Source of the DNA: Annona cherimola
Lineage: Eukaryota; Streptophyta; Magnoliopsida; Magnoliales; Annonaceae
Direction of reading: 5' to 3'
Length of the DNA stretch: 64,000 nucleotides
NCBI GenBank assembly: GCA_030490835.1
Contig: CM059977.1
Coordinates: forward strand, 35,113,676-35,177,675
In this document: piece after piece, positions 9,403 through 20,357 of the stretch
Layout of the letters: every line of letters starts with the position of its first letter
Position numbering within the stretch: the first letter of the stretch is position 1
Program-made: the position numbers and the translations under genes
Notes under the pieces: model-generated
What the model was told of the DNA's origin: nothing
What the model saw: the letters and a program-made list of their open reading frames with translations, nothing else
Database searches by the model: none

Positions 9403-9915
9403 TTAATTTCAAATATATCCCTTTATTTGCCCTTAATTACAAATATACTAACCACTTTCGAAAATTTTCACATATACTTACTAAGTATTTCATTAATTTC
9501 AAATATACCTAATATAGCAGCAAGGAGCATTTAATAATTCTAAAATCCTAAAATAAGCCCGATTAATTTAGCATCCATTGTCATTGGTATCATATTCAGA
9601 CCGTTAAAACTCATTCTTCTTAGATTCTCTCTTCTATCACACCGTTCGATTTTTTCCATAGCTGGACAACTATTATTATTAAATACTGAGGGGCATTTTT
9701 AATATTTTCTAAGATGAATAACCTGATTTTTAATTATACTTGATGGAATGGATATGAATGAAATTTTCACCCATATTTTTCTAATATTGAAATTTCACCC
9801 ATTTTTAGTGAGTATTTGTGAAATTTTTAAACTTAATGAGTATATGCGAAAGTTTTTAAACTTAGTAGGCATATTTGTAATTAAGGATAAATATAGTAGG
9901 TATATTTGAAATTAA
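9403..9915. mobile_element. Inverted-repeat MITE-like element (family B), upstream of UGT
   Basis: The left end TTAATTTCAAATATATCC and the right end, reverse-complemented TTAATTTCAAATATACCT, form a terminal inverted repeat of about 50 bp that continues with TTAATTACAAATATRC. There is no coding capacity. It lies about 190 bp upstream of the UGT TATA box and so bounds the proximal promoter. Confidence 0.6.
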
Positions 9916-10079
9916 CCTTTTTTTATTTTTGTTTGATTGTTTGTTTATTTTTTTAACTAATGATTTAAGTAACTAAGTTGTTTGATGAAACACATAGATG
10001 TGAGTAGCCGTGAGTAAAACCTGTCATATGACAGTCCCATATATCTGCCTTAATTTTTAAGAGGTTAATAATAATTGAT

Positions 10080-10560
10080 ATAAAATTCAATCAATTCATT
10101 ATATTTGACATCACTTGTTTAGTTAATAGACCAAGCTTCATCCAAATCAATTATATGCATGGGCCCACACTAATTTTCTTAAAAATATATGTTTATATGT
10201 AAATTATGAAAAATATTTAGATCCATTTACATTTTACATATATATTAAAATGTAATACTATTTTATAAAATCATTTATCTACATAGTAGTGATATTTTAG
10301 ATGGTTTAGACGCTGAAAACATTATTTTCAAATTGATATTTTAGTATTAAACTATTTTATTATGTTGATTTTACACATTTATATATGGTGATATTTTAGT
10401 ATTAAACTATTTTATTACGTTGATTTTACACATTTATATATGGGACCATATATAATTATATTAGACAAATGAAAGGATTTTAATATAATGATATTAAATA
10501 CAATAAATGGAGTAGATTTTCTATCTATCATTAAAATATTAAAAATAAAAGAAATTACGG
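10080..10560 (+). repeat. Dispersed repeat, family D, copy 1
   Basis: The segment around ATTTTATAAAATCATTTATC, followed by ATATTTTAGATGGTTTAGA and a TTATTAYGTTGATTTT block, recurs at 52150-52420 and in reverse at about 15400-15660. The preceding part (CATTATATTTGACATCAYTTGTTTAGTTA) also matches 16240-16400. No ends or coding capacity identified; its class is unknown. Confidence 0.45.
10334..10443 (+). repeat. 55-bp direct tandem duplication
   Basis: Units 10334-10388 and 10389-10443 start TGATATTTTAGTATTAAACT and differ at a single base (T to C), so this is a recent local duplication inside the family D repeat. Confidence 0.95.
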
Positions 10561-11080
10561 CAGGCCTGATCATGTATTTAACTCACCTAAATAAAAATGA
10601 TCATGTAACCCAAAAAACAAACCCAAGACAACCAAGTAATTTAACATCGGTGTGCAAGAGTAAAACTTCGATTGTTATAGGTTAAGCTTATCAAATGACA
10701 TTCCAATTTTTTTTACTACAATATAACCTGTTTGCAACCGATCAAATTATAATAGAGCTACTCTTTTTATTGATATTTGTTTTATACATTATATAATTGT
10801 TAATAATAAAATTAACATTTCATGAAAATAAATATAAAAATTTATTTTTCAAATTCAAACAAATTCAAACAAATTATTAACCTTAGAAATCTTTGTTGAT
10901 TATTTGTGATTATATTTTAAATGGTTTATAAATTTTATTTTTTAATATTTAATCATTTTCAACTCTTTATCAACCAAATTTACCGACCCTATTAGTACCC
11001 AATAACTCCCCTTATTTCTTTTTTTTTTTAGGGTTGGTAGTGAGGTTTATATATTTGATTAGGATGAGCTAACTTCGGTG

Positions 11081-11405
11081 AACTCTAGTGGAAAAGCTCT
11101 TTTTTTTTTTTGAAATTTTTTTAATACAACCATTAATCTAAATATATTTAACATGTATATCAAATTTTACCATTTTTTTGGAAAGTATTACATATTTTTT
11201 GAATTTTTTAAAATTAGTGACATTTTAACCATTGACAAATTGCTAAAATGCCACTGATTTTAAACGAATCCAAAAAAATATTTATAAATATTCAAAAATA
11301 GTAAAACTAGATACATATACTAAATATACTTAGATTAACAGTTTTATAAAAAAAAAATTAAAATTAAAAAATGTGTTAAATGCGCTCGAGTCCACTAAGG
11401 CTAAG
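11081..11405. mobile_element. Family A foldback MITE
   Basis: Left arm CTCTAGTGGAAAAGCTC, right arm reverse-complement CCTTAGTGGACTCGAGCG. The inner arms carry ATTAATCTAAATATATTTAA and its inverse, with an inverted centre around AAATTAGTGACATTTT and AAAATGCCACTGATTT. Confidence 0.6.
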
Positions 11406-12440
11406 TACACCAGGGTGATTTTAAAGGTTTCTTTTCACCGGATTAAAGGCCTTTCAAATGTGCCAAGACTTAAGGTTAAAATAAATTTTAAAAAAAGGTT
11501 AGCCCTCTACCCATCAAACCAGACACAGTTATCGGCCCCACTGACCACATGTATCTTTCATTCAGACAAGTAGAAATATATAAAGCAGTAACCAAAGGTA
11601 GTTTTCTAAAGCCAAATGTCATAAAGCACTAAACAACGATTTTTGACCTGTGAAAGCCATAGCACGTAGATGCCATCAAATCAGTACTCACACGGAGTTT
11701 TGGGTTATTTGCATTCACTTCCCCACTTTTTTCACTATTTTGAATCTTGGCCCCAGCATCTTCTGATTTTGCCGAACTATACCCGTACTTATCAATTGGT
11801 TCCATTTTGCTCCTTTTAAATGATCTGATCCAATATTGGCAATTAAAATTCTGCAAACGCTACAGCAATTTTTACTTTTTGTAACGATATTAAATTAAAT
11901 TATTTATTGCCAATATCGTTTCTAACACATATGATTACATTCTAGATGTGCATTAGCCGTGAGTTATTAGATAAACAAAATTTAAAAAATATTAGATAAA
12001 AAACGAAAAAGAAAATTTGCACTGCACAACTGTGGGTTGATTCCTACCGTTTGTGATTTTTAAATTGGCTTGATTCGCAAAGCCTTTCCACAGGCGTTGA
12101 ACTTGGGGCGGGTTTTCAGCCTAAAGTCGCGCAATTAAAACCGACATAGAAGTTTATCAAAAAAAAACCCGACATAGAAAAATCTGTTCTCAACCCTTGT
12201 CTCGACGTAAAAATTAAAATAGGGTTAAGTTAGGTTCCTATAAACTTAATTTGGGAAAAACGTAATAACTAATTGGTGCATTAAATATTGAAAATATTTA
12301 TTCTAAAATAATTAATTTTAATAATCCTAAATAACTAATACATTGATTTTTTAACTTTTCATTGTTTTAATATCATTTATTAAAATTGAAACATGTCGAT
12401 CTTGTAAGACCGCCTACATTGCAGACAACACAATAGGCTG
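11406..12440. other. Intergenic, nothing recognised
   Basis: The short open frames at 11373-11573 (plus) and 11629-11856 (minus) have no recognisable motif. No repeat boundary could be placed. Confidence 0.45.
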
Positions 12441-12444
12441 AAAA

Positions 12445-12496
12445 ATTATTATTATTATTATTAGTAGTATTATTATTATATATATATATATATATA
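12445..12496. repeat. Compound (ATT)n/(TA)n microsatellite
   Basis: ATT repeats to about 12478, followed by an alternating TA run to 12496. Confidence 0.9.
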
Positions 12497-12636
12497 TGCA
12501 AGTCTTATTTAGATCTTCTTTCTAATGAAATTTGGTAACTTCATGAATTTGTTAAATAAATTTTAGATTTTTTGGTATGAGTAGTGACGAGCTCGGTTTC
12601 CTTTTATCAAAGTATTATATTCAAGTCTTGTAAATG

Positions 12637-12658
12637 AAAAAAAAAAAAAAAAAAAAAA
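12637..12658 (+). repeat. Poly(A) tract, possible retroposon tail
   Basis: Twenty-two consecutive A following TCAAGTCTTGTAAATG. It could be the tail of a decayed SINE, but no promoter boxes are clear upstream. Confidence 0.5.
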
Positions 12659-12937
12659 TTGCTGAGGAAGCTCTCTCTTGTTGTGTAAAACCCAGCTCGA
12701 TACCGAAAGTCGAAGGTTGCTGCATCAAAAAATAAAATAAGCATATTACAAATATGGGTAATAGGCATGGGCGCATGCGTTATCCATGCTCATTGTTTAG
12801 TTTAAAAAATTTAAATAAAATGTGGGTCAATTTAATCCGAGGCATAACCTTTGTTTTGCCTCATTGAGATCTTTCGGCAACCCTAGAGTAAATTAAACAA
12901 AAGTTCAAGTTTTATAAGGAGTAAGGTCTAGAGATGG

Positions 12938-13421
12938 ACTTTTTGGTAGATATACCTTTTCTGTTTGATTTTACTTCCAAAAATACCCCTTCTGTGTTTT
13001 AGAAATTTTAAATATACCTACTACATTTGTATGTAATCTTAAAATTACCCATTTGTTGCAAATGTTAACAAAATACTGTTAACCTATACATAAAATTACG
13101 AATATGTTCATCACAGTTAGGGTTGGATTAAAAGATTTGAATGTTATAATTCAACACTATCTTAATTTCGCAAGAGCTCTAAATTCGTAGAATCCTAATT
13201 TCATTCTTCTTCTGTTATTTTATATTAGGGTATTTTAGCTATTTAGAAAATATAACCAGCATTTAAATGGATTATTGTTAACTTAACAAATGGACTTTAA
13301 CGGAGTAGATATCTTTAGAATTAAATACAAATTTAGTGGTTACATTTGAAAATTTCAAAATACAATTAGTATATTTAGGATTAAGATAAAACACAGTATG
13401 TATATTTGAAAAAAACGCTAA
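12938..13421. mobile_element. Inverted-repeat MITE-like element (family B)
   Basis: The left half has TAGATATACC and TTTTAAATATACCTACTA blocks. The right half reads in reverse with TTTCAAATATACATACTG and TAAATATACTAATTG. No coding capacity; ends approximate. Confidence 0.45.
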
Positions 13422-13689
13422 TTTTTTTTAAAAATTAAATTTTTATAGCATGTATAAAGCACTAAATCACAAAAGAATAACGCCCCAAAGATGGATGGAT
13501 TCAATCACTTCCACCAAACTTATAAATTAATGATTATTTTAGTTTTATTTAGTACAATTTAATCTAATGAAATAAAACTTATTTTTTATTGTTCGAAAAA
13601 TGATTATTACTTTTTGTTGTTTCATAAATGAAATTTACAATATACTTTCTAATTTTTTGATCAGTAATGATTAAATACTTGTGCAAGCA

Positions 13690-13990
13690 TTGAGCCCTCC
13701 ATGAGTGTTTAAACTTTAGAATATGTTTTTTAAAATCTAATCTATTTAGTATGTTTCACATGTATTTATTTATGATTTTAAAAAGTTTATCTATTTTAAA
13801 CATTATTATATATCATATATATTTTTTAAATTTAATAATTATATATTTACTTCCAAAATATGCTAATTTTTCTAAGATATAAGTTTCTAATGAAATTATT
13901 TTTGGTAACATAATATAGCAAGATGTGTTAAACCTGATAGATGATTTGGATTTTAAAAAATATACTCTAAAATTTTAAAAATAAGGGCGA
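13690..13990. mobile_element. Palindromic MITE-like element
   Basis: The left arm contains TAGAATATGTTTTTTAAAAT then CTAATCTATTTAG. The right arm contains GATAGATGATTTGG then ATTTTAAAAAATATACTCTA. The arms are imperfect inverted copies around an AT-rich loop. Related sequence is visible near 23880-24060. Confidence 0.4.
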
Positions 13991-14018
13991 GCATGGATGG
14001 CTCCATTATTATTTTTAT

Positions 14019-14271
14019 TAATAAGATATTTGCAAATACAACTTCATAGTTTGCCTATAATTACAAATATACCTATTTAGTTTTTGAAATTGCACATTAT
14101 CCCTATATAGTTTACAACTTTACATATACTTGGAAAATATACTTGCACCATCATGGTGTGAGTATATTTACAAATATATGCAAACATTGAAGTAAGTTGT
14201 AATTTTACAAACTATATGAGTATATTTGCAATATGATCAAATTATGGGATATATTTGCAAATTATTCTTTT
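14019..14271. mobile_element. Short inverted-repeat element (family B)
   Basis: Left end AATAAGATATTTGCAAATAC, right end reverse-complement AGAATAATTTGCAAATATAT. The inner blocks ATTACAAATATACC and its inverse repeat the family pattern. Confidence 0.5.
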
Positions 14272-14597
14272 TAAATTTTTGAATTTTTTGAATTCCAAAA
14301 ATTAATTAATTTTAAAATTGCCCAATTAAATTTTATAATTGAAATTTAGGTAGGATTCCTATCTGGTTGATTTTGAATTCCCGTGTGTGGAACCAATCGT
14401 TCCAATCTAAAATGGATTAGATAGATTCAGTACTAAGGGCACACAAAACCAATCCGATAGCTAATTTAATTAAGTTACACTCCTCGAAATTACTTAATAA
14501 CTCTGAAATTTTTATTTTGAAATTTAGAAATATATACATATATTTTTTATCATATACATATATTTAAAGATTATAAAAAGATCAAAAAATTATAAAA

Positions 14598-14812
14598 GGA
14601 GAATTTGCAAATATACCTTCATAATTTTTAATCGGTAATATACCTACATAATTTAATCATATTATAAATATACTTACGTAGTTAGTGAAAATGCAAATTA
14701 TTCCCATCATTTGCATATTTTACAAATATATCCACATTAGTACGTCACTGTTACGACCTGTGGTACGTTTACAATTATGGCCAAGTATGTGAGTTATTTG
14801 CAAACTATCCTT
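14598..14812. mobile_element. Short inverted-repeat element (family B)
   Basis: Left end GGAGAATTTGCAAATATACC, right end reverse-complement AAGGATAGTTTGCAAATAAC. It is a second, diverged copy of the type at 14019-14271, in the same 800 bp. Confidence 0.5.
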
Positions 14813-15169
14813 ATTAATTTTTATAATAAGACGCGTTATTTAAAAATATGAAATTGGCATATTTTGCAATCAAAATAACAAAAATTCAAAGTATAACCAT
14901 ACCACAAACCCCAAATTAAACCTAAATTGTCAACCAAAAGCAAACTCGAAACATATAAATCCGAATTATATACCAACCTAAACTGGTATATAGAATTAAA
15001 ATTAAAGTTTGAGTTTACTAAAATCCGTTATAACCCAATCCGCATTGGATCGCTAAATACGTATAACAAATTGAATTTGTCTTCCATAAAACCTATCTCA
15101 CTGTAATAAGAAAATAACAAGGAAATTTAATTTCTTATTTATTCCTCATGGTTGTTGTTTATACTTAGT

Positions 15170-15261
15170 AGCAACAAATATGATAAAGCAACAGCTCACT
15201 AGCAAGAAGTTGAGAAAAAATAGTTATCACTTTTGACATCTATGGTACTTTTGTTGTAGTG
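15170..15261. mobile_element. Possible CACTA-type transposon end
   Basis: The segment ends TACTTTTGTTGTAGTG, whose complement starts CACTACAACAAAAGTA as many plant CACTA (EnSpm) termini do. Just inside are short GCAACAAAT, GCAACAGC and GCAAGAAG motifs that could be subterminal repeats. No opposite end was found. Confidence 0.3.
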
Positions 15262-15399
15262 TCTTCTAAGGAACCTCATTTAATTTTAGCATGTTAATAA
15301 TGGATGAAAATTTTATTCAATCTATTGAATTTACCATTATTTATATTATTATAGTAACCACGACATTTGTCTAATATAATTATGCATGGTCTCATGTTC

Positions 15400-15660
15400 G
15401 AATTTATAAAATTAATTTAATAAAGTAGTTTTATGCTAAATATCAAAATTTAAGCTGTATTTTAAACATCCAAATCATATAAAACATCATTATTACTACG
15501 AGGATAAATGATTTTGTAAAATGTTATTATATTTTAATACATCTAGGAATGAATCTAAGTATTTTTTTCATAATCTAAGCGTGACATATAAACAAATGAT
15601 GCTAAATATGATATAGATGGAATGGATTTCCTGTTAATAGTCAAGGCGGTAAAAATAAAG
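15400..15660 (-). repeat. Dispersed repeat, family D, inverted copy
   Basis: The reverse complement matches the ATTTTAYAAAATCATTTATC and GATGTTTTATATGATTTGGA blocks of the copies at 10080-10560 and 52150-52420, with heavy divergence. Confidence 0.4.
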
Positions 15661-16239
15661 AGGATTATTTACTTGGAAATGGGACGCAAGCAAGTTATAG
15701 CGAACGAATGCCATAGGCATGCATCTCTATATGCGGCCCATGCCTGAATTTTGTGACAAGAATGCCTTAATACATCCACTCAATTTTAAAAAAAATGCTA
15801 AATGGATATTTGACGCCAAAATATTTGCAATACTTATTTTTCTACGCAATGTAAAGTGGACTATAAGCCCTGGCTTTTAGCCTTCCGGAAGATAGGATTA
15901 TGGACTATTGTCTTTTGTGGCCAGCGGTTGAGGTTTCGGAGGGTGTCGACATCACACCACGAATTGCGAAAGCAATGACGTATTTCTCTCGAGTCCTATT
16001 TGGAATGGAGGCGATTGCCACAAAAACATGACAGCTATGCGTGCTGATGAAAAGAGTTTAACTTGTCAACCCCATGTCAGGGCCGGGCGTTAACGGATCG
16101 GTTCGATGGGTTAAAGTTTGATTTTAATATTAACACATTTAAAAATATTCAACATTAATCTATCTATTAACTCATTTAAATAACCGGTCCGCTTTTATGT
16201 AATCGGGTTACATAGAAGCGGTTACAATTTTAAGATTTT

Positions 16240-16400
16240 GATGCTTGATGGAAAATCTAATCATTTTATTATATTTAACATCATTTGTTTAGTTACAAGG
16301 CCAACTTTCATTCAAATCTAATATAAGCATACGCCACATTTGGTAAAAAAATAAGTACATTCATGTGTAAATTAAAGAACATACTTAGATCCATTTAACT
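16240..16400 (+). repeat. Dispersed repeat, family D, partial copy
   Basis: Matches the first part of 10080-10560 (CATTTGTTTAGTTA, AAGGCCAACTTTCATTC, TTAGATCCATTTA). Confidence 0.4.
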
Positions 16401-18092
16401 GCTTGGTGATCTTTTTGTCTCTAGGCTTGAAAGAGATCAAGAAAAAGTGTGATTGATTTAGTTGGCTCTCCTTATGCTCGAAAAAAGCTAAGGTAGGATA
16501 AGTGACTTGGATTGAATCTCGATAAGGCTGATTAGGCAAGTTGAATCAAAGATTCAACAAAGATACCCTTGATTTCGTAGAAGAAACTTAGAAAAAGAAA
16601 AACTAGATTGATTGAGTTTTACTTTGTGAGTTGACTCGTTCATTCAGACTCAATAAGTTAAAATTGATAGAGTTTTTAATTGTTCGTATAAACTTAGAAA
16701 GAGTGCGATCGAGTTGACTGAATTTGATGATATGATTTTACACTTAAAGAGTTGGAGTTAATTTACTTCCCTCAATTACCTGTGAGAGATTTAAAAATGA
16801 AAAACTAAGCTGATTAGATTCGAGTTGGTTACTAACTCTATGAATTTACTTGGTCATTTGATTTATTTGGTTCTTTCAATTTTCTCTGTGAAATTTGAAA
16901 AAGTGGGAAGTTTGACTCGATGAGTTGGTTTTAAGCTAACAAGATTTAACTTAGTGAATTGACTTAGGGTGTGTTTGGGAATGAATAAAACTTTTGGTGA
17001 AAAGTTTTGAAGAATAAAATTTGTCAAATGATGTGATATGATAGGGATAATAATGAGGAGTAAAGAGGATAAAGTTAAAATAGATAGGTTAGTTGTATAG
17101 GTAATTGTGTAGAAATGATTGAAAAGTAGGGTGGTTTGTGTTGGAAGATGTAAAAAAATAATTAAAAAATAGAAGAGTTGTAGAGAATGAAAAGTTTTAA
17201 ATTGAAAAGTTTTAGGTGAAAACTTTTTGTCATTGCCAAACACCCCCTTAGTGACTTATTTCAACAAGTTGGGTTAACTTGGTTTTCTTATTTGCTCTTG
17301 AGAAACTTAAAATGAGCATGACCTGGATGATTGAATTTGACTGGTGGCTTGGACTCAACAAGTTAGGATTAGACAAATGCACCATGAATAGAGAACATTG
17401 CATGTCACTGAAAAGTGGCAAAATGTTAAGAACTTAGTTTCACATATGAGAAGCTTTTTAGGGATCCCAGTAATAGGATCAAAAGCTTTACACATCAAGA
17501 TAGCCTCGAGTTGACAAAGAAATTCTCCATGATGTACTCAATACATCATAATGTTACCTTGCTTAGATTTAATAAATTCTTAAGTCTTAACCACAAAGAT
17601 GGTGAATAAGGTTCCCTCATGTTGGTGAGTACCCTCAACTACATATTACTAATGTGCATTGCATGAGTACATAATCAATTATTGAAGATTTCTTTTGCTT
17701 AAGGACAATAATCAATCAATGGGAACTACAATGATCTAGTTGTTTAGATCATAAAAACTGGGCTATTTTTCTAATTCTTGTTAGATTACCAATAAAAGTG
17801 AAATAGTGCTAGCTTGAAATTCATAGATTATTTATTTTAGAGGTTTAAGAGTTTCAAGGGAAATAAGCTAGAAGTTTTTGCCTCAAATCGATCATCCCAC
17901 GAATTAAGGATCATTTCAAGGAGATTGTGATAAAATCTCACCTTGAAAACTCAAAAAGAGGAAACAAAAATCAAGGAAAGCTTAAGAGAGAAAGAGGAAT
18001 GCACAGAGAAGAGTTGGAAGAGCCAAGGTCAGTGTATGGTAGAAATGAGCCAAGGGGTGTGAACTCAACATTGGAACAACAAAATCAACTAC
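16401..18092. repeat. Degenerate repeated region, split by a Tourist-like MITE
   Basis: About 16400-17380 consists of diverged units of roughly 100-120 bp that share words such as AAACTTAGAAA, GATTGAGTTT, GAGTTGACTCG and ACTCAACAAGTTAGG. A Tourist-like MITE (16967-17247) sits inside one unit. From 17400 the pattern fades. The region leads up to the LTR-like sequence at 18093, so it may be the internal or 3' part of an LTR element. No conserved protein motif found. Confidence 0.35.
16967..17247 (+). mobile_element. Tourist-like MITE, copy 2
   Basis: 281 bp with ends GGGTGTGTTTGGGAATG and CATTGCCAAACACCCCC, flanked by TTA at 16964-16966 and 17248-17250. It contains the family interior GTCAAATGATGTGATATGAT and AAAATAGATAGGTTAGTTGT. 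Confidence 0.85.
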
Positions 18093-19037
18093 TGCATTTT
18101 GATGATTAACAACTAAATTAAAATAATTTGAGGCAATTAATATCATTTGGGTAATGTGCATGCAAGATAAAAACTTAATTATCAAAGCGAAAACAACTAA
18201 AGTCACGCTCCAAATCAACTCCATATGTGGTTTGGGTGAAGTAACAACCCAAGTTGACTTCAGAAGCGACCTCAAATGAAAATTTGGAGATAGAAAGTTT
18301 GAGAGGTAAAATGCATATGCGAGGTCACAATTGAAGTTGACCTCATATGCGACTTGGGTAAAGTTGCAGCTAAACTTAACCTCAATCTGCAAGTTGGAAG
18401 AAGCCAAGGAAGAACGAAATCTCGGCAAAAAAAATCAATTTGGAGTAACACTTGAAGTCGACCTTTTTTGCGGTCAAGGTGAAGTTGCAGCTGAAGTTGA
18501 TCTCAGATACAACTCAGAAGATGCCGGGGAAAGATGAAATTTCTATAAAGAAAATTCAGTTTAAAATTACACTTGAAGTCAACTCCTAAGCACGAATTCG
18601 AAGTTGCAAGCAAGAACAAAGAAGCTGCAAGTAAAAGACATTTCGAAGTCATAACCGAAGTCTTGGGTGAGGTCAATATTAAAAGGTTAAGATTATTATG
18701 AAGAAATCTCAAGGTGAAGTTGATACTTGAGTTGACTTTAGATGCAACTTGGGTGAAGTCACCATTTAATTCGACCTCACATGTGACTTCGATTATGACG
18801 ATCATAAAAATTTCACAAGTTGGCGCATGAAATGCACTTCATCTATACTCAAACATTCAAATATTTCTCAATCATTACAATCTCTATAATCGTTATGATA
18901 TGATCTCTTTAACTCCTAATCATTACGATTTCTATAATTTCCTCAAGATCCTTGCGCCTAAATGTGAAAGAGCAATTCATCGAGTACTTCATCAATTGGA
19001 GTATTTTAGTAATAGAGTTGTAAGTCGACCTTTTAGA

Positions 19038-19067
19038 ATATTATTATTATTATTATTATTATTATTG
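19038..19067. repeat. (ATT)n microsatellite
   Basis: About ten tandem trinucleotide units; a poly(T) run follows at about 19112-19136. Confidence 0.9.
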
Positions 19068-19310
19068 TTCTATCTTCTTGTTTAAATAAAATTTCCTTTT
19101 ATAGCAAAAAGAGTTTTTTTTTTTTTTTTTTTTTTTGCTTTTATAGGATTGTAATAGCTGCATTGTTGAGGTTGGTGGTGAGCTCGTGAAATTAATTAGA
19201 TATTGTACTTTTATTTTGGCATAATAGAATTGAAGGCTATATGGTCTTAGAGAGTGGATTAGGTACTTGAGATTTGAACTGATCCACTATACAAGTGTTG
19301 AATTTGATTA

Positions 19311-19799
19311 GGGGAGTGTTTAGGAAGTAATAAAACTTTTGGATGAAAGTTTTTTAATGTAAAAGTTTTTTAATTGAAAAAAAATGATATAATATGATAG
19401 GAGTAATGGGCGTTGGTTCGATTCCGCTCTGGAGCAACACCGTCGTTCGTGGGAGCAAATGTGTGGTCTCCCGTTTAATTCGTGGGAGCAAAGTGGTCTC
19501 CCGTTTAATTGTTGGAAGCTGTGTCTTCCTGTTTACTTGGTGGAGCAGTGTCTCCATATTTGTAAGAATATCTCTGATCTTCAGTGTAATATGTGTTGAG
19601 ATGTATGTAAATATCTCCCCATCAAAAAAAAAAAAAAATGATGACGAATAAAGAACATAAAGTTAAAATAGATAGTTGTGTATAAATAATTGAAAAATAG
19701 GGTAATTGGTATAGGAAAATATGAAAAATAATTAAAAATATAGTAGTTATGGAGGTGAAAAGTTTTATATGAAAAGGTTTATATAAAACAAAAACACCC
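19311..19799 (+). mobile_element. Tourist-like MITE, copy 3, split by a SINE
   Basis: Left end GGGGAGTGTTTAGGAAGTAA preceded by TTA. The family interior (GATATAATATGATAGGAGTAATG, then GATGACGAATAAAGAACATA) is split at about 19408 and resumes at 19637. The right end is AAAACACCC. Removing the 228-bp insert restores a MITE of about 260 bp. Confidence 0.7.
19409..19636 (+). mobile_element. 5'-truncated SINE with poly(A) tail
   Basis: Starts with GTTGGTTCGATTCCGCTC, a clear tRNA-type B box (GGTTCGATTCC), and ends ATCTCCCCATC followed by about 15 A. The A box is missing, so the 5' end is truncated. AATG occurs on both sides and may be the remaining target duplication. The body repeats CGTGGGAGCAAAG and GTGGTCTCCCGTTTAATT twice. 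A diverged relative lies at 26785-26990. Confidence 0.65.
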
Positions 19800-20126
19800 T
19801 AGATTGATTTGTGAATCTTATTTCTGCTACATGACAGATTTTGTAGATACAGATTTTTGTATTCGATAAAAAAAAATTTTGAAGTTAAATTCATCCCCCC
19901 CTCTTGTACTAGCGTCGGTACAGTGGGACTAACAATTTTTACAAGATTTGAAGAGAGAATACTGAAGATTGAGGGGGTTTTTTTAGGTTTCCGGTGGTTA
20001 GATTTATAGATCTCATGAAATAATCGTGGATAAATGTTTGGAACAATGAGATGCCACATTTAGATGGGTCTAATTGACGAATAGATGATTTGGTGGAAGG
20101 TACATCTATGCATCTAATTTTATGCA

Positions 20127-20357
20127 CCATGGTACACTAAGCTTCGGTGCACTTGAGTGCAAAAATCTATTTTTTTATTTTTTAAAAAATTTACGAAAAT
20201 ACAATTAAATTTAAAAATCCAAAAAATATCTATATATCTTAAAACATGATAAAACTTGTTACACATGTTAAATATATTTATATTAATAGTTTTATAAAAA
20301 AGGTTCAAAAAAATAAATAATAAATAATAAATTTTTGCGCCAGGATGCATTGTGGGA
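20127..20357. mobile_element. Family A foldback MITE, mainly right half
   Basis: Contains CATGTTAAATATATTTATAT then TAATAGTTTTATAAAAAAGG, the inverse of the family core. Left end CGGTGCACTTGAGTGCA, right end GCGCCAGGATGCATTG. Confidence 0.5.

Larger units (their letters stand above)
18093..19934 (+). mobile_element. Copia-like LTR, interrupted by a nested MITE and SINE
   Basis: It begins TGCATTTTGATGATTAACAA and ends with a C-run plus CTCTTGTACTAGCG and GGGACTAACA. A TGATGATTAACAA-type start and a CCCCCCTCTTG-type end are familiar from long LTRs of the SIRE/Maximus copia lineage. Without the 489-bp insertion at 19311-19799 it would be about 1.35 kb. Inside, 18180-18800 is built from diverged direct repeats around GAAGTTGACCTCA, GCGACTTGGGT and ACACTTGAAGTCRAC. 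No PBS in good condition follows, and the other LTR was not found. Confidence 0.4.

Noticed and set aside
16863..17243. Minus-strand 126-codon frame
   Set aside because: It coincides with the Tourist-like MITE and translates its AT-rich inverted sequence. Not conserved as an open frame in other copies.
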